Positions 16,783-25,412 of a stretch of DNA of 64,000 nt are shown one piece after another. Origin of the DNA: MPNP01 sp965215545. Its GTDB lineage: Bacteria > Pseudomonadota > Alphaproteobacteria > Rhodobacterales > Rhodobacteraceae. The stretch spans positions 3,070,201 to 3,134,200 of the forward strand of contig OZ244066.1 of NCBI GenBank assembly GCA_965215545.1, read 5' to 3'. Numbering within the stretch: position 1 is the stretch's first letter; every line of letters starts with the position of its first letter. A program made the position numbers and the translations under genes. The notes beneath the pieces were generated by a model. It ran no database searches. It worked only from the letters and a program-made list of their open reading frames with translations, and was not told where the DNA came from.

Positions 16783-17439
16783 TCAGACGGGCTGAGGTGT
16801 TTTCCGCAGATAGGGAAGAACGGTCTCGTAGTCCCCGAAGCGTTCCCTGGCCTCATCATTGGAAACAGCCGGCGTGATAATGACATCCTCACCCTGTTTC
16901 CAGTTGGCTGGTGTGGCAACCTGGTGGTTGGCCGTCAACTGGATTGAATCCAGGGAGCGGAGGATTTCGTCGAAATTCCGCCCGGTTGTCATCGGGTAGG
17001 TGAGTGTGAGCTTGATCCGCTTGTCGGGGCCGATGATGTAGACCGACCGCACCGTTGCATTGTCAGCGGGTGTCCGGCCTTCCGACGAATCACCAGCCGT
17101 GGCTGGCAGCATTTCATAGAGTTTCGCTACCGTGAGTTCCGGATCGCCGATCATGGGGTACTCGACACGGTTGCCCGATACCGACTCGATGTCGTCCTTC
17201 CAGCGATGGTGGTCCTCGACCGGATCAACCGAGATCCCGAGGATCTTGGCATTCCGGGCCGCAAACGCATCCCGCATGCCGGCCATGGCCCCGAGTTCCG
17301 TCGTGCACACCGGCGTGAAATCCTTGGGATGGGAAAAGAGGATCGCATATCCGTCGCCAATCCAGTCATGGAACCGGATCCGTCCTTCGGTGGTCTCTGC
17401 CTCGAAATCCGGGGCGATGTCGTTGATTCTGAGTGCCAT
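16783..17439 (-). CDS. 1-Cys peroxiredoxin (Prx6 type)
   Basis: This cytoplasmic peroxidase reduces hydrogen and alkyl peroxides. The peroxidatic cysteine sits in HPKDFTPVCTTELG (PxxxT/SxxC motif), with the conserved Arg in the TVRSVYIIGPDKRIKL region. The long C-terminal arm (QVATPANWKQGEDVIITP) is characteristic of the Prx6/1-Cys subfamily; no resolving cysteine is seen. The start at MALRINDIAPDFE gives 218 residues, the family's usual size, and is preceded by AAGGAGC. It sits downstream of alaX and upstream of mug, all leftward. With katG close by it suggests an oxidative-stress neighbourhood, although the genes are on separate transcripts. Confidence 0.92.
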   Translation of the reverse strand: MALRINDIAPDFEAETTEGRIRFHDWIGDGYAILFSHPKDFTPVCTTELGAMAGMRDAFAARNAKILGISVDPVEDHHRWKDDIESVSGNRVEYPMIGDPELTVAKLYEMLPATAGDSSEGRTPADNATVRSVYIIGPDKRIKLTLTYPMTTGRNFDEILRSLDSIQLTANHQVATPANWKQGEDVIITPAVSNDEARERFGDYETVLPYLRKTPQPV

Positions 17440-17541
17440 GCTACTGCTCCTTGTCGCTGTGTGATCCCTGGCCACACCTGACCCTGATATGGAGTTTTTC
17501 AGGAAAAATGCAAGAAACAGGCACGAATTTAAGGTCATCAA

Positions 17542-18279
17542 TCATACAGAAAGCCGGTTCTCCGCTTCGATCAGAATATTTATCCGTCTGTTCATACGAC
17601 CCTTCTTCTCGATCTTCCCGATCCGGATGGCACCGATCTCGCCGGTGCTCCTGACATGGGTGCCACCACAAGGTTGCAGGTCAACCAACCCATCATCATC
17701 ACCGATGCGGATGAGGCGGACCCGACCCCTGCCCCGGGGCGGTTGAACCTTCAGGGTCTTGACCATCCCGGGAGTCCGCTCGAGTTCCTCGTCGGTGATC
17801 CATTCCGACCGGATCGGCACATCACGGACCACAAGGGCATTCAGGCGGTCCTGGAGACCCTGCTTGTCGGCAATGGCATCAGGCATGTTGAAGTCAAGCC
17901 GTCCTTTCTCGAGCGTGATGGCGCCCCCGGTGACCGGCAAGGGGACAACGACCGACAGAAGGTGCAGGGCGGTATGGGTGCGCATGAAGCGATACCGCCG
18001 GTCCCAGTCAATGGTTTGGTGAACGATCCCACCAACCGGTGGCAGGGGTGCCGGGTCAGCAAGTTCAAGAGTGATCCGGCCCGCCGGCCCCCTGGTGGCA
18101 TTGACGACCTCGGCCTGCCCGCCATCCCAGGTCAATCTGCCTGTATCATGGGGCTGGCCACCACCGGTGGCATAAAAGAGCGACCGGTCCAGCCAGATTT
18201 CCCGTGCACCGCCCTGACCCGCAACACGGCCGGAACTCTGTTGGCAATACGCATCATCAAGGAAGAGGGGATGGGTCAT
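17542..18279 (-). CDS. alaX: Alanyl-tRNA editing protein AlaX
   Basis: AlaX proteins are free-standing relatives of the AlaRS editing domain that hydrolyse Ser-tRNA(Ala) and Gly-tRNA(Ala). The zinc-binding residues are visible: MRTHTALHLL (HxxxH pattern) and, near the C-terminus, QPCGGTHVRSTGEIG (C...H). FYATGGGQPHDTGRL at the N-terminus is the glycine-rich motif of the larger AlaX class, and the 245-residue length agrees. The ATG is 82 bases downstream of the MscS-type channel gene, in the same direction. Confidence 0.93.
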   Translation of the reverse strand: MTHPLFLDDAYCQQSSGRVAGQGGAREIWLDRSLFYATGGGQPHDTGRLTWDGGQAEVVNATRGPAGRITLELADPAPLPPVGGIVHQTIDWDRRYRFMRTHTALHLLSVVVPLPVTGGAITLEKGRLDFNMPDAIADKQGLQDRLNALVVRDVPIRSEWITDEELERTPGMVKTLKVQPPRGRGRVRLIRIGDDDGLVDLQPCGGTHVRSTGEIGAIRIGKIEKKGRMNRRINILIEAENRLSV

Positions 18280-18360
18280 CAAGCGTGTCTCCTCATCGGT
18301 GCCGGACGCACCCCTCCCCTGCCCGATGCGCGCACCTGATCAGCGTTGGCGACGGACGCA

Positions 18361-20709
18361 TCAATCGGTTCTGGTGTCCGGCCTCGCAAGGTGGGCAGTC
18401 AGGGCTTCGGGATTGCGGATCCAGAGGTCCCGCTGGGGGAACGGGATGGCAATCCTCGCCTCATTCAGACGACGCTCGATTTCGACATTGATCGCCGAGC
18501 GGGCGGAGATCATGTTCGAGACATCGGTCAGGACAGCCCGGATCTCGAATTCCAGCGCATCCGCACCAAAGCGCATGAAGGCCACATTCGGCGGCGGGTC
18601 ATCCGTGACCAGCGCGTTGCCCTCGACGATGTCTTGCAGGATCTCGAGAACCTGCTCGACATTGCTGCCATAGGCCACGCCGACCGTGATGACGATGCGA
18701 CCGATCCGATTGTCAAGTGTCCAGTTGGTCACGTGGTTGCTGATCAGGTCGGAGTTTGGCACAACAATCAGGGCCCGGTCGAAGGTCAGAACATGGGTGG
18801 AGCGGAACGAGATCTTCTTGACGGTCCCGGAGACGGAACCGGTCTGGATCCAGTCCCCTTCACGCACCGGCTGCTCCAACAGGAGGATGATACCGGAGAC
18901 AAAGTTCGAGACGATCGCCTGCAGACCAAAGCCGATCCCGACGGACAGGGCACCGGCGACGATCGCGACATTGGTCAGATTGAATCCGGCCAGGCTGATG
19001 GCCAGCAGCCCCGACACCACCACACCGGAATACCCCGTGCCGGTGATGAGGGCCGTCTGGGTCCCGGGGCTGAGATGGGTCCCGGGGAGGATGCTCTGGC
19101 TGAGGATCGACTGGATCACCCGGGTGACCGCAACACCGGCGAAAAACACCAGGACGATGATGCTGATGCTGGTGAGCGAGATCGTGATCGGGCCAAGGGC
19201 AATGCCGGACTGCAGCTGATTCAGGAAGATCAGCAGATCAGTCCGCGAAGCACCCCAGGCCAGGACAAGTCCCGTGCAGCCCGACAGGGTCAGGACCAGC
19301 CCGATGATGATCTTGGTGAGTCCCCGCCAATAGTGCATGGCCTTGTTGTCCAGCAGGGCCGTCAGGTAGTCGTAGAAGCCGATTGTGGTCGTGTAGGCCG
19401 TGATCCCGACTGCCAGGATGGCAAAGGTGTTGAGGGTGGCAAAGACCGCCAGCCGGGTTGCCGGGATGAAACCGACAGTCGCGAGCCCCATGGCCAGGAC
19501 AGCAATGACAAGACTGGCCCGCGCCAGGACATACAGCGCCCGATAGCCGATGTGTTTGGGCTCTGCCGCGGTCGGCACCGAACCTCGGGAGAGTTGCCGG
19601 CTGAGGCGCATGAGCAGGACGGCGGCAATCATGATGAAGGGGTAGTAGAGCACCGTTTCGACGACAGGCGTGCTGGCACCGTGCTCCGTGAGCGGGCGGA
19701 TCAGACGCTCAAGAGCGGCAATCCAGCCCAGCGAGATGACAAGATGGACAGCCTCCCGCCGGTTCTCCAGAGCAAGACCACTGGACTCATCATCGGTCGC
19801 ATTGGCGGGAGCGAACAGGACCATGGTCAACCATCGAACGCCGTAGATGATGGCCACCATCCAGGGCACGATCCCGGCAAGCAGGCCACTGTAGAGTCCA
19901 AGCAGACTGGAGGACCGTACCGCCTGGACGATGAGGATCGCGCCCAGGACAGGAAGAATGACATCGGCGATCAGTCGCGTCAGGTGCTGGACGGTCACGG
20001 CGTTGGGCAACGAAAGCCGGACCCGGATGCCCTCGAAGGTGCGGACAGTCCAGCTGCGGGCCCGGGTCAACACGAGGAGTCCCGCAAGGAAAGCCATCGC
20101 AACGGTTGGAAGTTGGCTGATGCTCCAGTCCCCAATGTCAATGGCGGCCAGACCGGTGGTCATCTCGAAGATGGTCTCCTGCCCGAAACCGCCCAGGAAG
20201 CGGATTGTCTCGGTCCATGCGGGCGGATAGAGCGGGGAGGCAGCCAGGGTCAGCAGATGATCGGCCTGGCGTTGGGCCAGATCGGCTTCAATGGTCCGCA
20301 ACAACGATGCAGCATGCTGATTGATGTCCTCGGCGAGCAACAGGGACATCATGGCATCATTCAGATTCATGGTGATCCGCTGCCGGAGGGCCTCGATTTC
20401 GGTCCCCGCAAGGGATTCTGGCGGCAGGGACTCATCGAACAGGGCCAACCGCCCGCGCAGCTGCTCGACCACCTCACTCGCAGACTGCTGGGTTGCCGCG
20501 GCCTCCTGTTGCCAGAGGTAGATCCGGTACTGCAGGTCGTGCAGCACCCGCTCGGGTACCTGCATGGCCAGCCGGGCTTCCGCCTCCACAACCAGCGCGC
20601 TCCAGGCTGCGGTGTCAATGGATGGAATGGCGGCATCCTGTGCCGATGTGCAACCCGGACTGGCGACAAGGAGGGTCAGGGCGACCGCAAGGCTGCGCAG
20701 CAGGATCAT
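18361..20709 (-). CDS. MscS-type mechanosensitive channel, large form
   Basis: The 782-residue protein has a signal peptide with a lipobox-like sequence (LLVASPGCTSA), a periplasmic alpha-helical region to about residue 190, then about ten membrane segments. The last segment, GALSVGIGFGLQAIVSNFVSGIILLLEQPVREGD, is the MscS pore helix and beta-domain start, followed by VSGTVKKISFRSTHV and LIVVPNSDLISN. This fits the KefA/MscK-like or DUF3772-type large channels that release solutes on hypo-osmotic shock, in the inner membrane. The start lies four bases after the cysteine synthase stop, with GAGG upstream, so the two are co-transcribed. Confidence 0.9.
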   Translation of the reverse strand: MILLRSLAVALTLLVASPGCTSAQDAAIPSIDTAAWSALVVEAEARLAMQVPERVLHDLQYRIYLWQQEAAATQQSASEVVEQLRGRLALFDESLPPESLAGTEIEALRQRITMNLNDAMMSLLLAEDINQHAASLLRTIEADLAQRQADHLLTLAASPLYPPAWTETIRFLGGFGQETIFEMTTGLAAIDIGDWSISQLPTVAMAFLAGLLVLTRARSWTVRTFEGIRVRLSLPNAVTVQHLTRLIADVILPVLGAILIVQAVRSSSLLGLYSGLLAGIVPWMVAIIYGVRWLTMVLFAPANATDDESSGLALENRREAVHLVISLGWIAALERLIRPLTEHGASTPVVETVLYYPFIMIAAVLLMRLSRQLSRGSVPTAAEPKHIGYRALYVLARASLVIAVLAMGLATVGFIPATRLAVFATLNTFAILAVGITAYTTTIGFYDYLTALLDNKAMHYWRGLTKIIIGLVLTLSGCTGLVLAWGASRTDLLIFLNQLQSGIALGPITISLTSISIIVLVFFAGVAVTRVIQSILSQSILPGTHLSPGTQTALITGTGYSGVVVSGLLAISLAGFNLTNVAIVAGALSVGIGFGLQAIVSNFVSGIILLLEQPVREGDWIQTGSVSGTVKKISFRSTHVLTFDRALIVVPNSDLISNHVTNWTLDNRIGRIVITVGVAYGSNVEQVLEILQDIVEGNALVTDDPPPNVAFMRFGADALEFEIRAVLTDVSNMISARSAINVEIERRLNEARIAIPFPQRDLWIRNPEALTAHLARPDTRTD

Positions 20710-20713
20710 GACC

Positions 20714-21754
20714 TCAATCCTCGACAAGGACTTGGGGGATCGACGCATCCGTCCCTGCCATCCAGGGTGGGATCGGGAGAGATTTTCCCCGCAGGAAGTC
20801 CCGATTGAACAGTTTCGACTGGTACCGGGTCCCGTAGTCGCACAGGACGGTGACGATCGTGTGGCCCGGCCCCATCTCCTGGGCCAACCGGATGGCGCCG
20901 GCAATGTTGATGCCGGAACTGCTGCCGAGACACAGCCCCTCTTCCTGCAGGAGCCGAAACACCTCGGTGAGGGCTTCATCATCCGGGATCCGGTAGGCAT
21001 GATCGACCCTGAGGTCCTCCAGATTCGCCGTGATGCGGCTTTGGCCAATCCCTTCAGTGATCGATGTCCCGGCAGCCGTGAGGGTCCCTGCGGTGTAATA
21101 GCTGTACAGCGCGGCCCCATGCGGATCAGCCAGGCCAATGCGGATGTGCGCATTATGGTGCCGCAGTCGCGCGGCCACGCCCGCGAGGGTCCCGCCGGTC
21201 CCGACGGCGCAGATGAAACCGTCAACCCGGCCAGCGGTCTGATCCCAGATCTCCTCGGCTGTCGTCTCCTCGTGGCCCCGCCGGTTGGCAACATTGTCGA
21301 ACTGGTTGGCCCAGACCACACCTTCGGGTTCCGTGGCAGCGAGTGCCGTGGCCAGGCGTTCGGAATACCGCACATAGTTGTTGGGATTGCTGTAGGGCTG
21401 GGCCGGCACTTCCACCAGCCGGGCCCCGGCCAGCCGGATCATGTCCTTCTTTTCCTGGGTCTGGCTGTCAGGAATCACGATGACCGTTCGATAACCAAGC
21501 GATGCCCCGATGAGAGCGAGTCCGATCCCGGTGTTGCCGGCTGTCCCCTCGACGATGACCCCGCCGGGTCCCAGCACGCCCCGGTCTTCAGCATCCCGGA
21601 TGATGGCCAGCGCCGCCCGGTCCTTGACGGACTGACCGGGGTTCATGAATTCGGCTTTCCCGAGAATCTCGCACCCCGTCAACTCCGAAGCGTGCCGGAG
21701 TCGCACCAGCGGCGTCCTGCCGACCAGACTCGCAAAATCCCGATGAATCGTCAT
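20714..21754 (-). CDS. cysK: Cysteine synthase (O-acetylserine sulfhydrylase)
   Basis: The protein is a fold-type II PLP enzyme making L-cysteine from O-acetylserine and sulfide. The PLP lysine is Lys44 in NPGQSVKDRAAL. EGTAGNTGIGLALIG is the substrate-binding loop, CAVGTGGTLAGVA the phosphate-binding loop, and LGSSSGINIAGA the C-terminal motif that positions the pyridine nitrogen. At 346 residues it is a little longer than CysK (about 320), with a C-terminal extension ending IPQVLVED; the Cys-synthase-like proteins of the CysK2/CBS-like branch also fall in this range. It begins a two-gene unit with the MscS-type channel. Confidence 0.9.
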   Translation of the reverse strand: MTIHRDFASLVGRTPLVRLRHASELTGCEILGKAEFMNPGQSVKDRAALAIIRDAEDRGVLGPGGVIVEGTAGNTGIGLALIGASLGYRTVIVIPDSQTQEKKDMIRLAGARLVEVPAQPYSNPNNYVRYSERLATALAATEPEGVVWANQFDNVANRRGHEETTAEEIWDQTAGRVDGFICAVGTGGTLAGVAARLRHHNAHIRIGLADPHGAALYSYYTAGTLTAAGTSITEGIGQSRITANLEDLRVDHAYRIPDDEALTEVFRLLQEEGLCLGSSSGINIAGAIRLAQEMGPGHTIVTVLCDYGTRYQSKLFNRDFLRGKSLPIPPWMAGTDASIPQVLVED

Positions 21755-21937
21755 CGTTCCTCACTGTTGGACCGCATCAGAGGATTGAAGCACCGCCCGA
21801 TTGCGGGACCGCCTGCACCGCACCCTGCGTGTATACTGCCTCAAGTGAAGGGACACAATTCAACCGTGAGGCCGTCACATCCCTTCCCTGCCCCAACCTG
21901 ATGCATGGGGCTGGCCAGGAATCCATACCGGCGGCCA

Positions 21938-23527
21938 TCAGAACCCGGCGGCCGCGCCATCGCTGCGGGGATCCGCTGCGCCGGAGATGAGCCCGTCCGG
22001 GCCATGGACCACGCCACCGGCATGCCCCATGATCTCATCGAAGGCACCGACAGGGCAGACGGGGTGGCCGAGCGCCTGCAACTGCTCGATCAGGGTTGGG
22101 TCATACCGGGACTCGATGCGCAGCGCGGTGGTGGCATCGCCCCAGGTCCGGCCCAGCAGCCAGCGGGGCGCCATGATGGCCTCCTGCAACCCCTGGCCCT
22201 CCATCACATGGCGAATGAACACCATGGCCTGAGTCTGGGGTTGCCCGTCACCCCCCATGGCCCCGTAGGCCATGACTCGTCCATCAGCAAGCTGGGCCAG
22301 GGCAGGCTGGATGGTGTGAAAGGGTTTGCGGCCGGGTGCGAGCGTGTTGTGATGGGCAGGATCAAGGGCAAAACTCATGCCCCGATTCTGCCACAGGAGT
22401 CCCGTCTCATCGAGCACGATGGCGCTGCCGAACTCCCAGTAGAGACTCTGGATGCAACTGACGACCTGTCCGGAATTGTCCGCGGCACCCAGCCAGACGG
22501 TATCTCCCCTGGCTGGCCTGCCGGGCCAGGGGCTGGCCTGTTCAGGATCACACGCCCTGGCCAGACGCGCCAGCCGGGCATCCTGCAACAGGTCCTGGGG
22601 ATCCTCTGTCATGAAGCGGGGATCCGCAATGAGGCTGTCCCGAATCAGGAAGGCCTGTTTCGTTGCCTCGACCATCCCATGGACCCCGGCGGCCGTTTCC
22701 ACCGACTCAATCCCCAGCCGATCGTAGATCCCCAGAAGCAGGAGCGAGGCAAGGCCCTGGGTGGGCGGTGGCAGGTTGTGGATGCGATGCCCCCTGAGTT
22801 CGAGGGTCAGGGGGGTTCGCTCCAGGGCCCGGTGGGCGGACAGGTCGGCGGCCGTGAGCGGCGAGCCAACGCGGGCCAGATCGGCGGCGATCGCCCGGGC
22901 CAACGCGCCCCGATAGAAGTCATCAAGCCCGGCATTGGCCAATTGGCGCAGTGTCCGGGCAAGCCGGGGTTGTTGCAGCCGCGATGCCAGGGTCAGGGGC
23001 TGGCCTGCGGGCAGGAACACCGGCGCAAATCCGGGCACACCCGCCAGTACATTGCGTTCTCTGGCCAGAACATCGGCAAGATTCCGCGTCACGGCAACCC
23101 CATTCTCGGCGTGATGGATGGCATCCTCAAGGAGCCTCGCCAGCGGGAGCCTGCCTCCCAGTGTGGCGCTGAGGCGCAAGGCCATCTCCCAACCGGACAC
23201 GGCACCGGCCACCGTCAGGGCCGCCAGCGGGCCCCGGGGCGGAATCTGTTCATGTCCCCGGGATCGATAATGGTCATGCGTGGCCTGACCGGCGGCGGCA
23301 CCACAGGCATCGATGGCGTGGACGGGCAATCCCGGGCCAGCGATCAACCAGAAATTGTCACCGCCGAGGGCATTCATGTGGGGATAGACAACAGCGATCG
23401 TTGCCGCGGCAGCCACCATCGCCTCGATGGCGTTGCCTCCCTCGCGCAGGACCCGCAGACCAGCCTGGCTTGCCAGATGATGGGGCGCCACGACCATCCC
23501 GCCATAGGCCATTGCCGTCTCGCGCAT
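21938..23527 (-). CDS. hpxW: Probable oxamate amidohydrolase (gamma-glutamyltransferase-like Ntn hydrolase)
   Basis: The fold is that of gamma-glutamyltransferases, Ntn hydrolases that self-cleave before a threonine. The predicted nucleophile is Thr343 in RGDTVWLGAADNSGQ; upstream GGNAIEAMVAAA and downstream YGAMGGDGQPQTQ are family motifs. Generic sequence would give glutathione hydrolase. The context argues for HpxW, the Klebsiella GGT homologue that hydrolyses oxamate to oxalate and ammonia: it is the last gene of the allC-pucG-allGFKH operon, starting 10 bases after allH. No signal peptide is present, unlike classical periplasmic GGT, which supports a cytoplasmic catabolic role. Confidence 0.78.
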   Translation of the reverse strand: MRETAMAYGGMVVAPHHLASQAGLRVLREGGNAIEAMVAAAATIAVVYPHMNALGGDNFWLIAGPGLPVHAIDACGAAAGQATHDHYRSRGHEQIPPRGPLAALTVAGAVSGWEMALRLSATLGGRLPLARLLEDAIHHAENGVAVTRNLADVLARERNVLAGVPGFAPVFLPAGQPLTLASRLQQPRLARTLRQLANAGLDDFYRGALARAIAADLARVGSPLTAADLSAHRALERTPLTLELRGHRIHNLPPPTQGLASLLLLGIYDRLGIESVETAAGVHGMVEATKQAFLIRDSLIADPRFMTEDPQDLLQDARLARLARACDPEQASPWPGRPARGDTVWLGAADNSGQVVSCIQSLYWEFGSAIVLDETGLLWQNRGMSFALDPAHHNTLAPGRKPFHTIQPALAQLADGRVMAYGAMGGDGQPQTQAMVFIRHVMEGQGLQEAIMAPRWLLGRTWGDATTALRIESRYDPTLIEQLQALGHPVCPVGAFDEIMGHAGGVVHGPDGLISGAADPRSDGAAAGF

Positions 23528-23536
23528 GTCCGCTTC

Positions 23537-24445
23537 CTATGTCACCTGCTGTCGCGTCATGTGTCCATACCCCTCAAGCACCGTGACCACGCCAGCCAGG
23601 GTGTCCCACCCCGAACTCTGTCCCATCCTGGCCAGATCCGCAAGTGCCGACGCCGGGTGGGCGCCCTCAAGCAGGATCCTGAGGATCCTGTGGACCCGTT
23701 CGCTGCCCAACCCATGGGCTGCTGCGGCCAGATGGGCCCGGGAAATCGCATGGGTTCGGGTGCAGACATCGGTCTTGATCCGCCCCCAGAGCCGTCTGGC
23801 GACGGGGCGTTCACCAATGGCGTGCAGGGCCAGCAGCATGCCGCCAAGACAGTCGTCGCCTGATGGGGTCAGACCCGGGCCAAGGCCAAGCAGGTCCCTG
23901 GCCCAATGCAGTCCGGCCTCCTCCCGACAGACCAGATCCATCCGGGCGGCAGCCATGGTATGGCGGGCATGGCGGGCGACGCGCCCGGTCGGTGCAGGCT
24001 GGCTGCCGCCCATCACATAGGGCCCGAGACCCGTTGCCGGAACAGTGGATGGCACGTGGCGCCGCAGGCAAGCCAGAGCCTCCCTGATCCTGCCGGGCGC
24101 CGGAAGGGGCGGCCAGGGCGCCGGCGACCATGGCTCTGCCCGGACAGGATCGATCACCACGCGCGGGCCGACAGTGAACCGTGTGCCCCGCCTCCAGACA
24201 GGCTGTCCGGTCTCGATGAGGTCTGGAAAGGCCCCGGCGCCCGCGGTGATGACCGCCAGGGGGCCCAGCGCAGCCCGGCTGCCGGCAAGACAGACCATGC
24301 CGGACCGGAACTGCAGATAGGCCGCGTGGCGAAAGACGGCCACAACCTGGCCAGGGGACGTCTGGACCCCGGCCAGGGTTCTGGCAGCACTGGGCCCGAT
24401 ATGGGTGACTGTCAGACGGACGGGACGGACCTCAGCCATCGGCAT
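23537..24445 (-). CDS. allH: AllH (DUF2877), oxamate carbamoyltransferase subunit
   Basis: The DUF2877 hallmark LGLGPGLTPSGDDCLGGML lies in the C-terminal half. E. coli YlbF/AllH, together with AllF and AllG, is known to be required for oxamate carbamoyltransferase, the enzyme that splits oxalurate with phosphate into oxamate and carbamoyl phosphate. Two ATGs (24445, 24439) both overlap the end of the carbamate kinase gene; I used the first, giving 302 residues. Residues 100-130 (RTLAGVQTSPG...) are typical of the diverged N-terminal domain. Confidence 0.85.
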   Translation of the reverse strand: MPMAEVRPVRLTVTHIGPSAARTLAGVQTSPGQVVAVFRHAAYLQFRSGMVCLAGSRAALGPLAVITAGAGAFPDLIETGQPVWRRGTRFTVGPRVVIDPVRAEPWSPAPWPPLPAPGRIREALACLRRHVPSTVPATGLGPYVMGGSQPAPTGRVARHARHTMAAARMDLVCREEAGLHWARDLLGLGPGLTPSGDDCLGGMLLALHAIGERPVARRLWGRIKTDVCTRTHAISRAHLAAAAHGLGSERVHRILRILLEGAHPASALADLARMGQSSGWDTLAGVVTVLEGYGHMTRQQVT

Positions 24446-25412
24446 CCGGCAGGATATGGGTTCCGGTCGTGCCCTCAAGGGCAGCGACCAGGGTTTCGGG
24501 ATGGGTGATGAGGGCCCGGGTCCCGCCGGCGGCGAGGAAGCGCAGGGCTGCCTCGACCTTGGGGCCCATGCTGCCCGGCGGGAAGTGGCCGGCTGCCTGG
24601 TAATCCCGCAGGGTCGAACAGCAGACCGTATCGAGTGCGGTCTGCTGCGGCGTGCCAAAATGGACGGACACTTTCTCAACGGCGGTCAGGATGATCATGA
24701 GCCGGATGCCAAGAACTTGCGCCATGAGGGCCGATGTCAGGTCCTTGTCGATCACGGCCTCGACCCCGCGCCGGACGCCCCTGGCTTCCCGAACGACCGG
24801 AATGCCGCCACCCCCGGCGGCAATCACCACGGTCCCGCCCCGCGACAGCATCTCAACCAACGAGATATCACAGATGTGCCGGGGCTCGGGCGATGGCACC
24901 ACATGCCGCCACCCCCGACCGGCATCATCACACATTGTCCAGCCAAGATCAGCGGCAATGATGCGAGCGTCCTTCTCATCGTAGAAGGTTCCGATCGGCT
25001 TGGTTGGATTGTCGAAGGCCGGATCGTGGGGATCGACCTCGACCTGGGTCAGGAGACAGGCCACATGGCGTGCATTGCCAGCCCGGCGCAGGGCATTTTC
25101 AAGCGCCTGGACAAGGAGGTAGGCAATGCCGCCCTGGGCGTGGGCCGCACAGATGTCAAGGGGCATGGGGGCGATGGTCTTGCGGGTCAGGACCTGGCGC
25201 ATCAGGATCTTGCCCACCACGGGACCATTGCCATGGGTGATGATGAGTTCATTGTCGGCCATGGCCAATGGCAACAGGGCCCTGGCTGTCGAGGCGGCAA
25301 TGTCCTGCTGCTCACGCGAGGTGCCCACGATATCATCCGGATGGGTGGCGTTCCCGCCAATGGCGAGCAGAATGCGGCGGGGGAGTTCGAAGGCAGGCGT
25401 GATGATGGTCAT
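24432..25412 (-). CDS. allK: Carbamate kinase
   Basis: The 326-residue amino-acid kinase fold protein shows LLAIGGNATHP at the N-terminus, LIITHGNGPVVGKIL, AAGGGGIPVV and the C-terminal GSMGPKVEAALRFLAAGGTRALIT. These are the signature motifs of ArcC/YbcF carbamate kinases. In this operon it would convert carbamoyl phosphate and ADP into ATP, CO2 and ammonia, the energy-conserving step of oxalurate breakdown (AllK in E. coli). Its ATG overlaps the allF stop in an ATGA, so translation is coupled. Confidence 0.93.
   Translation of the reverse strand: MTIITPAFELPRRILLAIGGNATHPDDIVGTSREQQDIAASTARALLPLAMADNELIITHGNGPVVGKILMRQVLTRKTIAPMPLDICAAHAQGGIAYLLVQALENALRRAGNARHVACLLTQVEVDPHDPAFDNPTKPIGTFYDEKDARIIAADLGWTMCDDAGRGWRHVVPSPEPRHICDISLVEMLSRGGTVVIAAGGGGIPVVREARGVRRGVEAVIDKDLTSALMAQVLGIRLMIILTAVEKVSVHFGTPQQTALDTVCCSTLRDYQAAGHFPPGSMGPKVEAALRFLAAGGTRALITHPETLVAALEGTTGTHILPDADG

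Noticed and set aside
18346..20808. 820-codon open frame on the plus strand opposite the MscS-type channel
   Set aside because: Its composition (Gly, Asp, Gln, Arg-rich without hydrophobic cores) is that of an antisense shadow; the minus strand has a complete channel with clear motifs.
21905..23863. 652-codon plus-strand frame opposite hpxW
   Set aside because: Antisense shadow in high-GC DNA; the opposite strand encodes a full Ntn-hydrolase with all family motifs.
23537..24679. Longer allH frame starting at 24679
   Set aside because: The extra 78 codons lie inside the carbamate kinase gene in another frame and have a shadow-like Arg/Ser/Pro composition.
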